A stretch of 5,950 bases of DNA from Faecalibacterium sp. UBA1771. Its GTDB lineage: Bacteria > Bacillota > Clostridia > Oscillospirales > Ruminococcaceae. Of the stretch, positions 1 through 5,143 are shown piece by piece. Where the stretch lies: positions 1-5,950 of the forward strand of contig DCGT01000018.1 in NCBI GenBank assembly GCA_002315315.1, in the 5' to 3' direction. A program made the position numbers and the translations under genes. The notes below the pieces were generated by a model, which was given only the letters and a program-made list of their open reading frames with translations, made no database searches and was not told where the DNA came from. Position 1 is the stretch's first letter. Every line of letters starts with the position of its first letter.

Positions 1-66
1 CGCATTGAGCAGGATTTCTCGGGGCGGTAAATTGTTTTTGCTCTCTCGATAGCAATCACGTTTCAC
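1..66 (-). CDS. Possible start of an unidentified gene downstream of dapB (partial)
   Basis: After the dapB stop and a gap of about 60 bases, the minus strand carries a purine-rich AGGGGAG and, a few bases later, a GTG at 66-64. That frame stays open for 22 codons to the window edge and would begin MKRDCYRESKNNLPPREIL. The product is not recognisable from so few residues. The spacing and ribosome binding site favour a real start, and with no clear terminator after dapB the gene could be co-transcribed with dapA-dapB. Another open frame begins one base out of phase (GTGATTGCTATC), so the reading frame itself is uncertain. The bases past position 1 would settle it. Confidence 0.4.
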   Translation of the reverse strand, partial: MKRDCYRESKNNLPPREILLNA

Positions 67-125
67 CGTTGCTCCCCTCTCGGGCGAGATTAAATTATCT
101 TCCGTCAAAATGCTTCAACACGTCT

Positions 126-863
126 TTATTGCCTGACGATGCTGTTCATATCGTACAGTCCGGCGGGCTTGCCGACGAGGAATGCCGCGGCGGACAACGC
201 GCCCTCGGCGAAAAGCGACCGCGAGTGGGCTTCGTGCTTTATCGCAATCGTCTGGTTGTCGGTGCAGAGTATGACCTCGTGCGTGCCGACGATGTTTCCG
301 CGTCGAATCGAGCTTATGCCGATTTCGTTTTTATCGCGTTTGGCTATACCGTTTCTGCCTATATTCAAAAAAGAACCCTCGCGGACGGCTTTAAGCGCGT
401 TGGCGAGCATCAGAGCGGTGCCGCTCGGAGCGTCCAGCTTGCGGTTGTGGTGCGTTTCGACGATTTCAATGTCGGCGTCGGGCATAACGGCGGCTGCCTT
501 GACCGCAAGCTCGACAAGCAGCGCGACGCCGAGCGACATATTAGCGGAGTGAAAAACGGGGATTTTCTCCGCCGCTTTCCTTATCATATTCAATTCGTCG
601 TCGGTCTGACCCGTCGTTGCGATGATGACGGGCAGATTTTTTTGTACCGCATAACCGAGCAGCTTTTCGGTGGCGCTGTGATTAGAAAAATCAATTATGA
701 TATCGACCGCCTCGGTGCAGTCGTTTATGTCGGTGAAGCAATCGGCGTTCTGTGCGTACAGGTCGACCTTTGCGGCTATATTATAGCCGTCCTTGTCGGC
801 GGCAAGGCGGATAACCTCCGCGCCCATTCTGCCGCACGCGCCGTTGAGCAAAATATTTATCAT
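126..863 (-). CDS. dapB: 4-hydroxy-tetrahydrodipicolinate reductase (DapB)
   Basis: DapB reduces 4-hydroxy-tetrahydrodipicolinate to tetrahydrodipicolinate with NAD(P)H, the second committed step of the diaminopimelate/lysine pathway; it is a cytosolic enzyme. The protein has 245 residues, within the 245-275 usual for bacteria, so it is complete. The N-terminal Rossmann fold shows the dinucleotide loop GACGRMG (residues 8-14), DFS at 58-60 and ATTG at 82-85. SANMSLGV (106-113) leads into the substrate domain. The family signature EIVETHHNRKLDAPSGTA spans 133-150, with the expected catalytic His138 and Lys142 and the substrate-binding SGT. RRGNIVGTHEV, another conserved DapB segment, follows. 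The ATG overlaps the dapA stop as ATGA, and AGGGG lies about 9 bases upstream, implying translational coupling. Expression should follow the lysine riboswitch upstream of dapA. Confidence 0.97.
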   Translation of the reverse strand: MINILLNGACGRMGAEVIRLAADKDGYNIAAKVDLYAQNADCFTDINDCTEAVDIIIDFSNHSATEKLLGYAVQKNLPVIIATTGQTDDELNMIRKAAEKIPVFHSANMSLGVALLVELAVKAAAVMPDADIEIVETHHNRKLDAPSGTALMLANALKAVREGSFLNIGRNGIAKRDKNEIGISSIRRGNIVGTHEVILCTDNQTIAIKHEAHSRSLFAEGALSAAAFLVGKPAGLYDMNSIVRQ

Positions 864-1747
864 ACGTTCAACCCCTGCTCGCGCATAAGTGAAAGCATTG
901 TTTGCAGATGCGCGTCCTCCATCGGTGTGAGCGGAAGACGCAGATAGTTATCGCAGAAGCCCATTGCCGACATCGCCGCCTTGACGGGAATCGGGTTGAC
1001 CTCGCAGAAAAGCGAATTGATGAGCGGCAGATATTCAAGCTGCAGCTTCATCGCGCCGCTCAAATCGCCGTCGAAGAACCTGCGGCACATCGCCGACGTT
1101 TCAGCGGGAAGCACGTTGGACAGCACCGAAATAACGCCCTTGCCGCCCATTGCGAGTATAGGCACGGTCTGGTCGTCGTTGCCGGAATAAATGTCAAGAC
1201 GGTCGCCGACGAGCGCAAAGGTTTCGATAATCTTGGACAGATTTCCGCCCGCCTCCTTGACAGAGGTAATCATCGGGTGGTCGGCGAGCGCGGCGTAGGT
1301 GGACGGCTCGATGTTCACACCCGTGCGCGAGGGAACGTTGTAAAGGATACACGGCTTGCTGCTCTTGTCGGCAATGGCGGTAAACGACGCGACGAGTCCC
1401 TTCTGCGTCGCCTTGTTGTAGTAAGGCGTGACGAGCAGCATACCGTCGTAGCCGATCTCACAGGCGTACTGCGTCATATCAATGGCGTATGCTATGTCGT
1501 TCGAGCCGGTGCCGGCTATCATCGGCAGACGCCCCGCGGCGCGCTTGACGGCAAATTCAAGACATTGACGATGCTCATCGTCGCTGAGCGTCGAGCCTTC
1601 GCCGGTCGTACCGCAGATAACGAGCGCCTGAACGCCCTTCTCTATCTGCCAATCAATCAGCTTGCCGAAGCTGTCGTAATCGACGCCCTTTTCGTTGAGC
1701 GGAGTAATAAGTGCGGTGGCAACACCGGTAAAAATGCTGTTTTTCAT
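860..1747 (-). CDS. dapA: 4-hydroxy-tetrahydrodipicolinate synthase (DapA)
   Basis: DapA condenses pyruvate with aspartate semialdehyde to form 4-hydroxy-tetrahydrodipicolinate, the entry step of lysine and diaminopimelate synthesis. It is a cytosolic TIM-barrel class I aldolase of 295 residues, the normal length. Visible active-site features are CGTTGE (45-50, with the Thr47-Thr48 pair), Tyr110 in VTPYYN, Tyr136 and Arg141 in ILYNVPSRTG, and the Schiff-base Lys164 in SVKEAGGN; NPIPVK occurs near the C terminus. The ATG at 1747 is chosen because GGGAGG sits 6 bases upstream and MKNSIFTGVATALITP is the usual N terminus. An in-frame upstream ATG at 1819 lies in the loop of the transcription terminator and is rejected. 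At positions matching the E. coli lysine-inhibition site, His59 and Asn83 are kept, but Tyr87 replaces the Glu. The gene overlaps dapB by four bases. Confidence 0.97.
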   Translation of the reverse strand: MKNSIFTGVATALITPLNEKGVDYDSFGKLIDWQIEKGVQALVICGTTGEGSTLSDDEHRQCLEFAVKRAAGRLPMIAGTGSNDIAYAIDMTQYACEIGYDGMLLVTPYYNKATQKGLVASFTAIADKSSKPCILYNVPSRTGVNIEPSTYAALADHPMITSVKEAGGNLSKIIETFALVGDRLDIYSGNDDQTVPILAMGGKGVISVLSNVLPAETSAMCRRFFDGDLSGAMKLQLEYLPLINSLFCEVNPIPVKAAMSAMGFCDNYLRLPLTPMEDAHLQTMLSLMREQGLNV

Positions 1748-1751
1748 AGTT

Positions 1752-1759
1752 ATCCTCCC
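1752..1759 (-). promoter_or_regulatory. Ribosome binding site of dapA
   Basis: The minus strand reads GGGAGGAT here, with six bases between GGAGG and the ATG at 1747. It is a near-perfect Shine-Dalgarno sequence and decides the dapA start in favour of 1747 over the in-frame ATG at 1819. It lies downstream of the riboswitch terminator and takes no obvious part in that fold, so control by lysine should act on transcription rather than on translation initiation. Confidence 0.85.
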
Positions 1760-1800
1760 GAAAATGTATAAAAATAAGGTGGCGTGCCGTCGCTCATTCA

Positions 1801-1862
1801 AAACAAAAAGAGACGGCAACGATTAAGCGCCGTCTCCAAATATCACAAGGCATATTTGAGAT
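1801..1862 (-). terminator. Riboswitch expression platform: intrinsic terminator and competing antiterminator
   Basis: On the minus strand GAGACGGC (1836-1829) pairs perfectly with GCCGTCTC (1817-1810) around an 11-base loop and is followed by TTTTTGTTT (1809-1801), a typical intrinsic terminator. Just upstream, ATCTCAAATAT (1862-1852) can pair with ATATTTGGAGA (1843-1833) around an 8-base loop with one bulged G, giving about ten pairs. This antiterminator uses the GGAGA that starts the terminator stem, and its 5' arm shares bases with the 3' strand of aptamer helix P1. The three helices are therefore mutually exclusive. With lysine bound, P1 forms, the antiterminator is blocked and transcription stops before dapA. 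The geometry is read directly from the sequence; the sign of control follows from known lysine riboswitches. Confidence 0.88.
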
Positions 1863-2015
1863 AGCTCTCCGCATTACTGCGACAGCACGGCGGATATTGT
1901 CCGCAATGCCAGCCGAACGCCCGCTACGGCGTCCGCTTCGGCACCGTCACCTTTCCCCCGCCGCCTTAGCAGACGGTTTCGCGCGGGGTACTCATTTCGG
2001 GTGCGCCTCTATCGT
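1858..2015 (-). promoter_or_regulatory. Lysine riboswitch (L-box) aptamer controlling dapA-dapB
   Basis: Read on the minus strand, the leader contains the conserved elements of the lysine riboswitch in order. GATAGAGGCGC opens P1 and P2. ATGAGTA follows, then GGGGGAAAGGTGAC (1959-1946). GCCGAAGCG (1942-1934) pairs with a distal GCGTTCGGC to form a long arm. CTGGCATTGC comes next, then a perfect GCGGA-CAATA-TCCGC hairpin (1904-1890), and finally GCTGTCGCAGTAATGCGGAGAGCTATC. The closing helix P1 pairs GATAG (2013-2009) with CTATC (1864-1860). The RNA class binds free lysine and shuts off lysine synthesis or uptake genes; here the target is dapA-dapB. The predicted transcript begins almost at the first base of the aptamer. 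Confidence 0.96.
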
Positions 2016-2022
2016 TGATATG

Positions 2023-2051
2023 ATAATAAAATATTATTGTAAAAATGTCAA
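2023..2051 (-). promoter_or_regulatory. Sigma-A/sigma-70 type promoter for the riboswitch-dapA-dapB transcript
   Basis: The minus strand has a consensus -35 box TTGACA (2051-2046), a 17-base AT-rich spacer and a -10 box TATTAT (2028-2023), one base from consensus. Transcription should start near 2017-2015, immediately before the P1 helix of the lysine aptamer. That position fits a riboswitch leader and makes dapA-dapB independent of the genes upstream. Confidence 0.88.
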
Positions 2052-2100
2052 TAGTTTTTGCATAAATAATTACCGCGCGTCAAAAGACGGGATAAGTATG

Positions 2101-2130
2101 CAATAAACAAAACGCCGGCGTGTATGCGTT
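2101..2130 (-). terminator. Possible weak terminator after the acidic-tail gene
   Basis: Right at the stop of the 112-aa gene the minus strand can pair AACGC (2130-2126) with GCGTT (2115-2111) around a ten-base loop, followed by TTGTTTATTG. An alternative is the palindrome ACGCCGGCGT. Either stem is short and the T-tract is interrupted, so efficiency is doubtful and read-through into the dapA leader is possible. No better terminator is visible between this gene and the dapA promoter. Confidence 0.25.
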
Positions 2131-2467
2131 AAAAGTCGTCGTCCTCGTCGTCGTAATCGTCGTCATCGTCGTCGTCGTAATTCTCGTCGTCGGGCTCGTC
2201 GACGATATCCGTGTCGGTACTGCGGTACGCGAGCAGGTCGTCGACAAGACCGTCGAGCGAAAGCTCACCCAAATTGACCTCGCGACCCATCGAAACGATG
2301 CCGATTATCTCATCGTCGAACGCAAGCCGCATTGCCTCGGCGCGCGCACAGGTTCCGTCGCACTCGCCACGCTCGAAGCACTCGAGCGGCTTGTATTCAA
2401 AGCCGTTGACCTCGGCGATTTTTTTGCGAATTTCCGACAAAATGAAGCATTTTTCTTTTCCTGTCAT
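2129..2467 (-). CDS. Small protein with Cys motif and poly-aspartate tail, unknown function
   Basis: This 112-residue protein has two visible parts. The N-terminal part begins with a basic, helix-like stretch (FILSEIRKKIAEVNGFEY, 8-25) followed by a Cys cluster ECFERGECDGTCARAEA (29-45, Cys30, Cys36, Cys40). It resembles a short domain I know from many uncharacterised gut Firmicutes and Bacteroides proteins, where the usual ending is GTCPxCEAE with a fourth Cys; here that Cys is Ala43. Residues 46-84 form a mixed linker. Residues 85-112 are almost all Asp/Glu with seven consecutive Asp (98-104), ending in Phe. There is no signal peptide or membrane segment. A GGGGG tract lies about ten bases before the ATG, and the gene follows the coiled-coil gene by 21 bases, so it is probably the last gene of that operon. 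The acidic tail could bind basic proteins or mimic DNA, but that is speculation. Confidence 0.82.
   Translation of the reverse strand: MTGKEKCFILSEIRKKIAEVNGFEYKPLECFERGECDGTCARAEAMRLAFDDEIIGIVSMGREVNLGELSLDGLVDDLLAYRSTDTDIVDEPDDENYDDDDDDDYDDEDDDF
2132..2200 (-). repeat. GAY trinucleotide-rich tract encoding the acidic tail
   Basis: On the minus strand this stretch is largely GAC/GAT/GAG codons (GTC/ATC/CTC on the plus strand), coding for residues 90-112 of the acidic-tail protein. The repeat is imperfect, with GAC and GAT mixed and Tyr, Asn and Glu codons interspersed. Slippage would change the number of Asp residues in steps of one codon without a frameshift. Confidence 0.7.
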
Positions 2468-2488
2468 TTTCTGGTTACCCCCGTATTA

Positions 2489-3448
2489 TCAATAATCCTT
2501 TTTCTGCCCGCAGACCGAGCATTTTTTTGTTAACAAGCCCTTAAATTCCCCGCCGCAATGCTGACAAAGTCCCCGTTTGCGGTACTTTTGCCGCTGTACC
2601 TCGCGTTCGTACTCCTCCAGCCGCTTTACTCGGTCCTCTCGCTCGGCGGCGTGCAGCTCCTCTATGACCTTGCTGTGCTCGAGTACAATTTCGCGCTGTT
2701 CCGCGACATACAGCCGCATCTGCTCGTACTGCCGCACGATGATTTCCCGCTGTTGGCGGTATCGGGTTCCTTCGGCGATTATCATCACACGGTGCTGCTC
2801 CGACGAAATCATTTTCTCGATTTCGTCGCGAAGCTCGCCGATATACCGTTTTTCCGCCTCCGAGACCGCTTCGGCGAGTCGCTTCAGCTCGTCGGCGGCA
2901 AGGCTCTCCACGTCTCTCCTTGCCGACAGCCCATTCGCCATAGCCCGCACGCGCTTCAGCTCGTCCGACGCCACCGAGCGGATATCCCGCCCGACCTCGG
3001 CGCGCGAAGCGTTGCGCTTTATTCTGTTCGTCTCGTCGGTCAGCAGACCGTAAACCTCCCACGTCAGAGCGGTTTTGTTGTTATGCACCGTCCGCCACGC
3101 GAGCTTTTTCAGACGGTTTATCTCGCGGCTTGCGATATTCCCTATCTCCGCCCTTGTGATAAGCGTAGATATTCGCCCGTACTCGGACTTGATTTCATTC
3201 TCTATGTAACCCCGAAGCTCGTTCCGCTCGCGGTCCGCCTCCCGAGCAATCAGACGTTCCCTTATGCCCTCGACCAATTTGCGTATTCGGAGCAGCTCGG
3301 TGTTGCAGATATAAAGTATTTCACCGCTCTGCCGAGCATCGGCGGAGCCGCCCTCATTCCCGGTCAATACGGAGGTCGGAGCATACTCATCGGCGGCAAC
3401 GCCTGCCCCGGCTATGACCGACCGTATTTCGTTGTCTGTCAGCTTCAT
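2489..3448 (-). CDS. Coiled-coil protein with C-terminal zinc ribbon, unknown function
   Basis: The 319-residue protein has no signal peptide or membrane segment. After a short N-terminal segment (1-45, partly Gly/Ser/Ala-rich), residues 46-290 are charged and almost continuously helical in character, very rich in Arg, Glu, Lys and Ala, so a long coiled coil is likely. A motif of the type [S/A/T]-D-E-x-[N/K]-R-[L/V/I] recurs at 107, 137, 161 and 185, with related segments near 83 and 207, a spacing close to 24 residues. The tail GLCQHCGGEFKGLLTKKC continues to a second CxxC (Cys295, 298, 310, 313), a standard zinc ribbon. The ATG at 3448 is preferred because GGGAGGT lies 7 bases upstream; the in-frame GTG at 3469 would put that site inside the gene. 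It lies 39 bases after the DUF6339 gene. A scaffold or nucleic-acid-associated role is inference only. Confidence 0.85.
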   Translation of the reverse strand: MKLTDNEIRSVIAGAGVAADEYAPTSVLTGNEGGSADARQSGEILYICNTELLRIRKLVEGIRERLIAREADRERNELRGYIENEIKSEYGRISTLITRAEIGNIASREINRLKKLAWRTVHNNKTALTWEVYGLLTDETNRIKRNASRAEVGRDIRSVASDELKRVRAMANGLSARRDVESLAADELKRLAEAVSEAEKRYIGELRDEIEKMISSEQHRVMIIAEGTRYRQQREIIVRQYEQMRLYVAEQREIVLEHSKVIEELHAAEREDRVKRLEEYEREVQRQKYRKRGLCQHCGGEFKGLLTKKCSVCGQKKDY

Positions 3449-3454
3449 ATTCTT

Positions 3455-3461
3455 ACCTCCC
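3455..3461 (-). promoter_or_regulatory. Ribosome binding site deciding the start of the coiled-coil/zinc-ribbon gene
   Basis: GGGAGGT on the minus strand, seven bases before the ATG at 3448. A GTG in the same frame at 3469 would add seven residues but has no comparable site at the right distance, so the shorter protein is annotated. Confidence 0.75.
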
Positions 3462-3487
3462 GACGGCACTGCCGGACGCTCAACAGC

Positions 3488-4264
3488 TTATTCGCCGTCG
3501 GCGTACCTTTTCAGCGCGTAGGACATTATTTCGGTAATTTTCCCTTTTTCAAGACAATCCAGCACCGTCGTACCGCCCGCGGCGTTGAGATAGGACAGCG
3601 CCGAGCGAAGCTGTTCGCGCACGAGCAGACCGTTCTGAGAATCCGAATACGGTCTCAAGGCGTCGATTATGCCCGCCATAATGACGGGATTGGACGAAAA
3701 CGAATAGCTGCGAAAAAGCTCGTTGACCTTGGAGCTGAAATCGTTTGCGCCTATGATATCGAGGCTCTCAAACGGGTTTGCGGGATTGTCGGGGTTATAG
3801 GTTTTACTGCCGACCCACCAGCATTTGGAAAGCGTATTGCGGTAAAAGCCGCCGCGTCCCGAGCCGGAAAAGAAAAAGCGCGATTTTATCGAGCCTGCCT
3901 CGGTCTGCGCGTCCTTGGGCGTCGCAACGGCGACATAGCGGTGACGCTTTTTCATATAATCGTAAAAGGTCGAGTGCGCAAGACCCGCCCACAGCCGCTC
4001 GTCACACGCCTGCGCCTCGCTCAAAAAGCTGAGCTTGCCGTAAACGATTTTGCAGTTGCTGAGGTCTATTTCGCCTGCCGACCGACTGCCGTTCAAATCC
4101 GCAAGCGTAAAATCCTCCACCTCGCGGAATTCCTCAAACGGGTCTTCACCGAGCACGCGCTTAATCCAGCCGTTGTCCGGCTCGGAGTAATAATTGCTCC
4201 AGACCGACGTCAGGTTTGCCTTGAGCGTTTCCATCGCGCTCTGCTTCATAATATACAGCTTCAT
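3488..4264 (-). CDS. DUF6339 family protein
   Basis: This 258-residue protein matches the family known as DUF6339 as I remember it, in both length and conserved segments. These are the start MKLYIMKQSAMETLKANL, the early WIKRVLGEDPFEEF (33-46), GEIDLSNCKIVYGKLSFLSE (64-83), DERLWAGLAH-TFYDY (88-103), IKSRFFFSG (126-134), RNTLSKCWWVG (142-152), NPFESLDIIGANDF (163-176), and a C-terminal ALSYLNAAGGTTVLD-like segment. The family has no known biochemical activity. No membrane segment, signal peptide or nuclease motif is evident; the conserved Trp, Arg and Cys residues in RNTLSKCWWVG are candidates for function. The ATG follows the preceding stop directly (TAGATG), with GAGGAA serving as ribosome binding site inside the upstream gene, so the two proteins are probably made together. 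In my recollection the family occurs beside GHKL ATPases and other genes of restriction-like loci, which fits this context. Confidence 0.88.
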   Translation of the reverse strand: MKLYIMKQSAMETLKANLTSVWSNYYSEPDNGWIKRVLGEDPFEEFREVEDFTLADLNGSRSAGEIDLSNCKIVYGKLSFLSEAQACDERLWAGLAHSTFYDYMKKRHRYVAVATPKDAQTEAGSIKSRFFFSGSGRGGFYRNTLSKCWWVGSKTYNPDNPANPFESLDIIGANDFSSKVNELFRSYSFSSNPVIMAGIIDALRPYSDSQNGLLVREQLRSALSYLNAAGGTTVLDCLEKGKITEIMSYALKRYADGE

Positions 4265-5143
4265 CTATTCCTCGTCCTCCGCCGGATTCATAATCAGCGG
4301 AAGCTGTCCGAGTGCCTTGGTCACGGGCAGCTCCATAGCCTCCTGTGCAAGCTGAAAAGAGGTTTTCTCGCTGAGGAACACCTCGTTCTCAAAGCTGATT
4401 CCTCTTTTGGCATACGATTCCGTCAGCGCAATATACCAATCGCTGTCGCGGTAACGCTCGCGCCCGCCGTCCTGCCTCAGCTCCTCAAAGAGCCAGACGA
4501 GTGCCGGCAGAATCAGAGTGCCGTTCAAAACCGGACGCATTCTGTCGTCTGCCGACAGTGCCGTAAACATTCCGTAATCTCCCGAGCTGAGACCTATCCG
4601 TATTCCCCTGCCGTCAACCGAAACGTCGGCGGGCTCGTCGCTGTCGGTAAGCTTTTTATACACCGTAAAAATCGAATCGGCGTCGGTAAACGAAGCGTGA
4701 CCGCTCTTTATGCGAAGCTTATCGAGATTTTGATATGCCAAAACCGACCCCGCCGACAGCTCAAAGGTCATACCGTCATAGTCGGAATCCCAATCGCCGC
4801 AGTAAAAATCGGTTATATCCTTTTTCAAAACAACAAGCGCAACCGCCTCGAGCGTGCCGACAAGCCGGTGTATCGACACCGAATACTCGATGTGACCGCT
4901 GTTGGAGCGCACAATCTCGCGGAACGCCGTTGTGGGACATTCAAGGTGAATGATGTACTCCGCCGTGCCGTCGGCTATCATCCGCTCTATCTCGGGGCAG
5001 TCCGGTTTTATGTCGAACACAAGACCGATGCTGTTTACACCGTTCATGCTCGTAAGATAATCAACGGTGAATTTTGACGTGCGGTAATCACTCCCGCCCG
5101 CGCAAAGCACCGGATATGCAAAGCTTCTACCCGATATATTCAT
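4265..5143 (-). CDS. Uncharacterised protein of a defence-type ATPase cluster
   Basis: I do not recognise a named domain in this 292-residue protein. The N-terminal half (about 1-150) looks like an alternating beta-strand fold: hydrophobic strands, HLECPTTAFREIV (67-79, an ECP segment I recall as conserved among relatives), then AVALVVLKKDI and DWDSDYDGMTFEL before GSVLAYQ. The middle is variable. The C-terminal part is helical and ends with DSDWYIALTESYAKRG, then SFQLAQEAMELPVTKALGQL and an acidic tail. There is no signal peptide, transmembrane segment or clear catalytic motif. The ATG overlaps the end of the ATPase-like gene by 17 bases and is preceded by GGGGGTAAGG, and its stop abuts the DUF6339 start. 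Such tight packing suggests a stoichiometric partner of both neighbours. A structural or adaptor role within the module is my inference. Confidence 0.82.
   Translation of the reverse strand: MNISGRSFAYPVLCAGGSDYRTSKFTVDYLTSMNGVNSIGLVFDIKPDCPEIERMIADGTAEYIIHLECPTTAFREIVRSNSGHIEYSVSIHRLVGTLEAVALVVLKKDITDFYCGDWDSDYDGMTFELSAGSVLAYQNLDKLRIKSGHASFTDADSIFTVYKKLTDSDEPADVSVDGRGIRIGLSSGDYGMFTALSADDRMRPVLNGTLILPALVWLFEELRQDGGRERYRDSDWYIALTESYAKRGISFENEVFLSEKTSFQLAQEAMELPVTKALGQLPLIMNPAEDEE

Noticed and set aside
69..1771. Plus-strand open frames opposite dapA and dapB
   Set aside because: dapA and dapB show complete catalytic signatures on the minus strand. The plus-strand translations are Arg/Val-rich with no family resemblance and no suitable start signals.
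1748..1819. N-terminal extension of dapA to an ATG at 1819
   Set aside because: That ATG lies in the loop of the riboswitch terminator, and the added 24 residues are encoded by terminator and leader sequence. The strong ribosome binding site points to 1747.
2071..2086. Second -35-like TTGACG on the minus strand upstream of the dapA promoter
   Set aside because: No -10 box at a suitable distance follows it, whereas the TTGACA at 2051-2046 has a near-consensus partner 17 bases away.
1897..2106. Small plus-strand open frame within the dapA leader
   Set aside because: It lies across the lysine aptamer and promoter on the opposite strand and has no ribosome binding site.
2096..2127. Two copies of GCATAC on the minus strand as possible operator half-sites
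   Set aside because: Six bases repeated once in about 30 is not above chance and there is no symmetry or further copy.
2120..2268. Val/Ile-rich plus-strand peptide near 2120 that looks like a membrane segment
   Set aside because: The VVLVVVIVV pattern is simply the complement of the GAY repeat that encodes the acidic tail on the minus strand.
2558..5077. Very long open frame on the plus strand (839 codons)
   Set aside because: It is exactly antisense to three well-supported minus-strand genes with ribosome binding sites and family matches. Its translation is low in recognisable motifs and crosses gene boundaries, as expected for a shadow frame in GC-rich coding DNA.
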